From Anaerofustis stercorihominis (GTDB lineage: Bacteria > Bacillota > Clostridia > Eubacteriales > Anaerofustaceae), in NCBI RefSeq assembly GCF_024623185.1, contig NZ_JANJZK010000012.1, positions 1-64,000 of the forward strand: 64,000 nt of DNA, in the 5' to 3' direction. Position numbers and translations under genes: made by a program. Below the pieces are notes generated by a model that was given only the letters and a program-made list of their open reading frames with translations, was not told the origin of the DNA and did not search any database. Shown in pieces: positions 59,587 through 64,000 of the stretch (position 1 is its first letter; each line of letters begins with the position of its first letter).

Positions 59587-60957
59587 ATGGATATCAAAGA
59601 TAAAATATCATCCCAAAGAGAGTTTTTCAACAGCGGTAAGACTTTGGACATCGATTATAGAATAGAACTTTTGAAATCATTGAGAAGCGGGATAATAGAA
59701 ATGGAAGAAGAAATATCCTCCGCACTTAAAAGAGATTTGGGGAAGAGTTCTTTTGAAAGCTATATGTGTGAGATAGGTCTTGTTTTGAGTGAAATCAACT
59801 ATATGATCAATCACATAAAAAAATTCTCTAAAAAAGAAAGAGTAAAAACTCCTCTGGCTCAGTTTAAAAGCAAAAGCTACAAGATAAAATCTCCTTATGG
59901 GCTTGTACTTATAATGAGTCCGTGGAACTATCCTTTTATGCTAACCATATCTCCCCTTGTAGATGCTATCAGTGCGGGAAACATTTGTGTGGTAAAGCCA
60001 AGTGCTTATTCAAAGTATACTTCCGAAATAATTAAGAAGCTGTTGGAAAATTATCTTCCTAAAGAGGTTGTTACCGTAGCTTTGGGGGGAAGAGACGTGA
60101 ACGGTTATTTGCTGAATATAAAATTCGATTATATTTTCTTTACCGGAAGTGTAAATGTAGGGAAGCTGGTAATGGAAAAGGCAAGTAAAAATTTGACACC
60201 CGTGACTTTGGAGCTTGGAGGGAAAAGCCCTTGTATAGTCGATGAGAATACTGACCTTAATCTTGCCGCTAAGAGGATAGTCTTCGGTAAATATCTGAAC
60301 CTCGGGCAGACATGTGTCGTTCCAGATTATGTTATTGTAAATGAGGATATCAAGGGGGAATTTATAAAATATTTAAAGGATGAAATCATCAGTCAGTTTG
60401 GTAAAGACCCTATCGGTAATTCTGATTATGGCAAAATAATAAACGAGAAGCACTTTGCCAGACTTAAGGGACTGATTAAAAATGAAGATATCATCATAGT
60501 CGGGTACTGCGACGATGATAAGCTTAAAATTGAGCCGACTATTCTAGATAATATAACAATGGAAAGTCCTTGTATGAAAGAAGAAATATTCGGTCCCATA
60601 CTTCCTGTAATGACATTCAAAGACAGAGAAGATATCATTGATATAATAAAAATAAATCCGACACCTCTTGCACTATATATTTTTACGAATGATGAAACTT
60701 TAAAAAATCATATATTGAATAACGTGAGTTTCGGCGGAGGATGTGTAAATGATACGATAATCCATCTTGCTACGGAACAAATGGGATTTGGCGGTGTAGG
60801 TACAAGCGGCATGGGAAGTTACCACGGGAAAAGCGGGTTTGATACTTTTACTCATGAAAAAAGTATCGTGGAAAAGAGTAATTTTATTGATTTACCGATG
60901 AGGTATCAGCCTTATACTAAAAAGAATGAAAAATTACTAAGGAAGTTTTTGAAATAA
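59587..60957 (+). CDS. Aldehyde dehydrogenase
   Basis: 456 residues, the length of class 3 (fatty-aldehyde-type) ALDHs. PWNYPFMLTISPLVDAISAGNICVVKPS binds the cofactor, FTGSVNVGKLVMEKASKNLTPVTLELGGKSPCIVDENTD supplies the catalytic Glu, and KYLNLGQTCVVPDYVIV holds the nucleophilic Cys. It oxidises aldehydes with NAD(P)+. A long C-terminus (HEKSIVEKSNFIDLPMRYQPYTKKNEKLLRKFLK) matches fatty-aldehyde types. Confidence 0.94.
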   Translation: MDIKDKISSQREFFNSGKTLDIDYRIELLKSLRSGIIEMEEEISSALKRDLGKSSFESYMCEIGLVLSEINYMINHIKKFSKKERVKTPLAQFKSKSYKIKSPYGLVLIMSPWNYPFMLTISPLVDAISAGNICVVKPSAYSKYTSEIIKKLLENYLPKEVVTVALGGRDVNGYLLNIKFDYIFFTGSVNVGKLVMEKASKNLTPVTLELGGKSPCIVDENTDLNLAAKRIVFGKYLNLGQTCVVPDYVIVNEDIKGEFIKYLKDEIISQFGKDPIGNSDYGKIINEKHFARLKGLIKNEDIIIVGYCDDDKLKIEPTILDNITMESPCMKEEIFGPILPVMTFKDREDIIDIIKINPTPLALYIFTNDETLKNHILNNVSFGGGCVNDTIIHLATEQMGFGGVGTSGMGSYHGKSGFDTFTHEKSIVEKSNFIDLPMRYQPYTKKNEKLLRKFLK

Positions 60958-60982
60958 AAAGACCTTTAAGAGCTTTTTTATT

Positions 60983-61023
60983 TACGGGGCGCGGAATCTG
61001 CGCAGCAGGCGTAGTGCCCCGAA
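60983..61023. repeat. Dispersed GC-rich repeat, copy 3
   Basis: CGGGGCGCGGAATCTGC, then GCAGCAGGCGTAGTGCCCCG. It matches copy 2 at 45605-45644 (inverse orientation) in both blocks, and part of copy 1. Its ends (CGGGGC/GCCCCG) can pair. Confidence 0.65.
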
Positions 61024-61036
61024 GTGGTGTAAAATA

Positions 61037-61062
61037 AAAAGAACCTTTATATAGGTTCTTTT
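61037..61062 (-). terminator. Terminator of ychF
   Basis: AAAAGAACCT/AGGTTCTTTT stem; on the minus strand a T-run follows. The stem overlaps the last bases of ychF. Confidence 0.85.
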
Positions 61063-62155
61063 AAACATTAAATCTAAAGAATATTACATCTCCGTCTTCA
61101 ACGACGTAGTCCTTACCTTCTACTCTTGTATAAGCTAGCTCTTTTGCTTTTACGTCGCTGCCGGCTTCCATGAGCTTATCATATTTAGTCACTTCCGCTC
61201 TTATAAATCCCCTTTCAAAGTCAGAATGGATTTTCCCCGCAGCTCCCGGAGCTTTTGTTCCCTTTTTAATCTGCCATCCCTTTACTTCTTGTTTACCAGC
61301 TGTTAGGAATGTGATAAGGTCTAGTATTTTATATCCTTCTTTTATTATTTGGTCAAGTCCTGATTCCTTTATACCAAGGTCTTCAAGGAACATCTTCTTT
61401 TCGTCATCATCAAGTTCGCTTAATTCAGCTTCAATTTTTGCGCATACTTTTATTACTTCTATATTGGGATTGACTCCCTTTACGTATTCTTTTAATGCTT
61501 TGACATATTCATTATCTTCAAGTAAATCATCTTCACTGACATTTGCTGCGTACATGATTGGTTTTGTTGTAAGCAGGTCTTGTGTCTTTAGATATTCACT
61601 TTCGTTTTCATCGAATTCATCTAAATTAATAAATTTGCCTTCTTCAAGATATTTTTTAGCTTTTTCAAGTGCTGCAAGCATTAGCTTTTCTTCTTTTCTG
61701 CCGCTTTTAGCCGCTTTTTGAACCGCCAAAATCCTTTTATCTATAAGTTCCAAGTCAGAGAATATAAGTTCGTAATTTATCGTTTCAGCGTCTCTGACGG
61801 GATCTATGCTTCCGTCTACATGTGTTATATTTCCGTCATCGAAGCATCTTACTACTTGGAGTATTGCGTGTACATTTCTTATATTCGATAAGAACTGATT
61901 TCCTAGCCCTTCTCCTTTTCCCGCATTTTTAACAAGTCCTGCTATATCCACGAACTCAACGGTAGCATAAATTGTCTTTAATGTATCATAAAGTTTACTT
62001 AAATTATCTATTCTGTAATCGGGAACATTTACAACCCCTACATTTGGTTCTATTGTACAGAAAGGGTAATTTTCCGCTCCCGCATTAGCTTTTGTAAGTG
62101 CATTGAATAATGTGCTTTTCCCTACGTTTGGAAGTCCTACTAATCCGATTTTCAT
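61061..62155 (-). CDS. ychF: Redox-regulated ATPase/GTPase YchF (Obg family)
   Basis: 364 residues. The G domain has GLVGLPNVGKSTLFNALTKA, DIAGLVKNAGKGEGLGNQFL and the coiled-coil and TGS domains follow, ending FRFNV. YchF binds ATP or GTP and ribosomes; its precise role is not settled. The gene is monocistronic. Confidence 0.97.
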   Translation of the reverse strand: MKIGLVGLPNVGKSTLFNALTKANAGAENYPFCTIEPNVGVVNVPDYRIDNLSKLYDTLKTIYATVEFVDIAGLVKNAGKGEGLGNQFLSNIRNVHAILQVVRCFDDGNITHVDGSIDPVRDAETINYELIFSDLELIDKRILAVQKAAKSGRKEEKLMLAALEKAKKYLEEGKFINLDEFDENESEYLKTQDLLTTKPIMYAANVSEDDLLEDNEYVKALKEYVKGVNPNIEVIKVCAKIEAELSELDDDEKKMFLEDLGIKESGLDQIIKEGYKILDLITFLTAGKQEVKGWQIKKGTKAPGAAGKIHSDFERGFIRAEVTKYDKLMEAGSDVKAKELAYTRVEGKDYVVEDGDVIFFRFNV

Positions 62156-62236
62156 ATGTTTCTCCTTAAAATAATCTTTATAAAGTATATAATATATTTT
62201 TTCTTTAGTAAAGTCCGATGATTAAAATAGTTTTAA

Positions 62237-62563
62237 TTATTTTTTAATTATTTTTTGTTTATAATCGCTGCCCCATTTTATCATCGAATCCAGTACAGGT
62301 TTTAGGCTTTCGCCGGTTTTGGTGAGAGAATATTCTACTCTGGGCGGTACCTCTGCATATACTTTTCTTTTTATAAGTCCGCTTTCTTCCATGTCTCTTA
62401 AATTGGAAGTCAATACTTTTTGAGATATGGAACCTATTGATTTTTTTAATTCTCCAAATCTTTTCGTTCCGTCAATCAAGTCTCTGATTATTAAAACTTT
62501 CCATTTATTACCTATCAATGTAAGTGTCGTTTCAACGGGACAAGCCGGTAAATCTTTATTCAT
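62237..62563 (-). CDS. HxlR family regulator
   Basis: 108 residues with the family core ACPVETTLTLIGNKWKVLIIRDLIDGTKRFGELKKSIGSISQKVLTSNLRDMEESGLIKRKVYAEVPPRVEYSLTKTGESLKPVLDSM and the N-terminal conserved Cys that often senses redox state. It is divergent from the PNPOx-ferredoxin gene, so it probably controls it from the shared region. Confidence 0.93.
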   Translation of the reverse strand: MNKDLPACPVETTLTLIGNKWKVLIIRDLIDGTKRFGELKKSIGSISQKVLTSNLRDMEESGLIKRKVYAEVPPRVEYSLTKTGESLKPVLDSMIKWGSDYKQKIIKK

Positions 62564-62720
62564 TCTTAAACTTCCTTTCTAAAAAAATCCTTCGTATTGT
62601 CTTTATTTATCATAATAGTATCTATTGTATACTATAGTTACCAAAAAGTGCTTACTTTACAAAAGAAGCTTTGTGGAATATTATAGCATCATAAAATAAA
62701 AAGTCAACAAGGAGGATATT

Positions 62721-63329
62721 ATGAACGCAAAAGAATTATTACTTATTCTTCGTGAAACAAAAGATGTTTCTTTTTCAAGTGTGGACAAGAACGGTAATCC
62801 AAAATGCAGGATAATCGATGTTATGCTTGTGGAAGACCAAAAATTATATTTTTTGACCGCAAGAGGAAAAGATTTTTACAGAGAGTTAATGGCAAATAAT
62901 CATGTTGCCGTTACGGCTCTTACAGAAAATTTTGAATCTATAAGACTTGAAGGAAAAGCAAATAAGGTAGAGGATAATAAATACTATCTTGATAAAATAT
63001 TTGAATGTAACCCCGTTATGAATGAAGTTTATCCGGGGGATAGCAGGGATATTCTCGATGTTTTTTGTATAGATAAAGGTATTATAGAATATTTTGATTT
63101 ATCAAAACACCCTATTTACAGAAAAACTTTCTCTTTTGGCGTAGAAGAAGTAAGAGAAAAGGGGTATTTTATCAATGAAACATGTATAAACTGCAAAAAA
63201 TGTTATAATTTATGTCCTCAGAGTGCAATTTATGAATTAAATGGTATAATGAATATAAAAAATGAAAATTGTCTTCACTGTGGTCTTTGTTATGAAAACT
63301 GTCCCGTTAAGGCAGTTGAAAGGTGGTAA
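62721..63329 (+). CDS. Flavin-binding PNPOx-like protein fused to a 2[4Fe-4S] ferredoxin
   Basis: 202 residues. Residues 1-130 are a pyridoxamine-5'-phosphate-oxidase-like split barrel (SFSSVDKNGNPKCRIIDVML, YFLTARGKDFYRELMANNHVAVTALT), probably binding FMN. Then two clusters CINCKKCYNLCPQSAI and CLHCGLCYENCPVKAVE bind [4Fe-4S] centres. It can pass electrons between ferredoxin-type and flavin partners. AAGGAGG lies before the start. It is controlled likely by the divergent HxlR gene. Confidence 0.88.
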   Translation: MNAKELLLILRETKDVSFSSVDKNGNPKCRIIDVMLVEDQKLYFLTARGKDFYRELMANNHVAVTALTENFESIRLEGKANKVEDNKYYLDKIFECNPVMNEVYPGDSRDILDVFCIDKGIIEYFDLSKHPIYRKTFSFGVEEVREKGYFINETCINCKKCYNLCPQSAIYELNGIMNIKNENCLHCGLCYENCPVKAVERW

Positions 63330-63332
63330 CGA

Positions 63333-64000
63333 ATGAGTGAGATAATAAATTTATTTGTGGAGAGGAAATCTTTTTTCCTGGGGTTGCTTCTTGAACATTT
63401 AAAGATTTCCATGACTGCAATAGTTGTCGCGGGTATTATAGGTCTTATCCTCGGGGTTTTAATAAGTGAATACCGAAAGAGTTCTAAATTTGTCCTTTCA
63501 TTGGTCAATTTTATATATACTATCCCTTCCATATCACTGCTTGGATTTTTGATCCCTTTATCGGGGATAGGGAATACTACGGCTATCATAGCGCTTAGCA
63601 TATATGCACTCCTTCCAATGGTTAGAAATACTTATACAGGCATAGTAAATATAGATGAAAAACTTTTGGAAGCCGCAAAAGGTATGGGGAGTACCGATTT
63701 TCAAATATTATATAAAATAAAACTCCCTCTTGCCATACCAGTTATTATTTCCGGGCTTAGAAACATGGCTACAATGACTATAGCTTTAGCGGGTATTGCT
63801 TCATTTATAGGAGCCGGGGGATTAGGTGTAAGTATATATAGAGGTATAACAACGAACAATACTACTATGACTGTAATAGGAAGTTTCCTTATAGCACTCT
63901 TAGCTGTTGTGATAGATTTTATCCTTGGCATTATAGAAAAGAATATTACTAAAAGAAGAAATAAAGGAAAAAGCAAAAAGCTTATAGCTATCATTTCAGT
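63333..64000 (+). CDS. OpuC/OpuB-type betaine/choline ABC permease, cut by window end
   Basis: At least 222 residues with no stop. Six membrane helices and the permease EAA loop DEKLLEAAKGMGSTDFQILYKIKLPLAIPVIISG. The permease portion ends near KNITKRRN; KGKSKKLIAIISV then starts a new segment, which in many Firmicutes is a fused substrate-binding domain. It imports osmoprotectants such as glycine betaine. The start is 3 bases past the ferredoxin gene's stop. The rest lies outside the window. Confidence 0.88.
   Translation, partial: MSEIINLFVERKSFFLGLLLEHLKISMTAIVVAGIIGLILGVLISEYRKSSKFVLSLVNFIYTIPSISLLGFLIPLSGIGNTTAIIALSIYALLPMVRNTYTGIVNIDEKLLEAAKGMGSTDFQILYKIKLPLAIPVIISGLRNMATMTIALAGIASFIGAGGLGVSIYRGITTNNTTMTVIGSFLIALLAVVIDFILGIIEKNITKRRNKGKSKKLIAIIS

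Noticed and set aside
1-64000. CRISPR array or phage region
   Set aside because: No regularly spaced direct repeats with unique spacers, no cas genes, and no integrase, capsid or transposase genes were seen. The M15 peptidase at 44927 is the only lysin-like gene.

Overview
The window is an AT-rich, low-GC chromosomal segment from an anaerobic member of the Firmicutes, of the Clostridia/Tissierellia type. The evidence is the set of Gram-positive RNA elements (TPP riboswitch, glmS ribozyme), the dnaD/dnaI-type replication pair, two butyrate-type CoA-transferases, spoIIM and dacF, sortase-type surface proteins, and strong TTGACA-17-TATAAT promoters. The species cannot be named from this window. 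There is no prophage, CRISPR array, restriction system or intact transposase.

Layout. 1-2140: a hairpin-rich repeat, then a YfmM-like ABC-F ATPase preceded by a promoter, a 32-codon leader peptide and tandem attenuator hairpins. 2142-7490: ridA, a sigma-54-dependent activator, an Nfu-type Fe-S protein, small genes, a TPP riboswitch with thiT, an Xre regulator and a small gene (DUF6440-like). 7493-15386: two CoA-transferase paralogues and a crotonase flanking dnaD/dnaI, yhaM and a frameshifted lipoprotein gene. 15440-20013: a giant surface protein split by one frameshift. 20640-21007: four tRNAs (Val, Gly, Cys, Leu). 22507-24045: a solitary, strongly promoted RuBisCO-like protein gene. 24178-26470: ylxM-ffh-rpsP-khpA. 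26610-31230: an AraC-GNAT regulator with a MATE pump, then a marR-CDF-dtxR metal operon with repeated GGTACC operators. 31281-36436: a VWA surface protein, glmS with its ribozyme, a structured leader before queT, and tadA. 36434-43327: a patatin-like protein lacking its nucleophile, HU, mazG, a decayed gpmA gene, a ZIP transporter, a VOC protein, YjbQ and PspC. 43436-45571: fabT-like/degV and an M15 peptidase. 45853-46072: two tRNA-Ser genes. 46149-52906: proC, a metalloprotease, corA, nrdR, a NUDIX gene, spoIIM, dacF and an oxidoreductase. 53036-54912: a compact sirtuin, an unknown gene and lipoate ligase. 55333-59491: a membrane protein with a frameshift in an A9 tract and two tandem BspA-type LRR/FN3 surface proteins. 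59587-64000: aldehyde dehydrogenase, ychF, hxlR, a flavin/ferredoxin fusion and an OpuC-like permease cut by the window edge.

The genes fit a fermentative anaerobe: acyl-CoA/acetate exchange, salvage of thiamine, preQ1 and lipoate, metal homeostasis, fatty-acid sensing and a decorated surface. The strongest leads are the lone RuBisCO-like protein with a retained Lys-x-Asp-Glu motif but several substituted catalytic residues, the leader-peptide attenuator of the ABC-F gene, the queT leader RNA, the sirtuin-unknown-lipoate ligase cluster, and several broken genes (gpmA, a lipoprotein, the surface protein, the A9 tract) that show ongoing decay or possible phase variation. Functional statements rest on recognised family motifs; no database search was possible.
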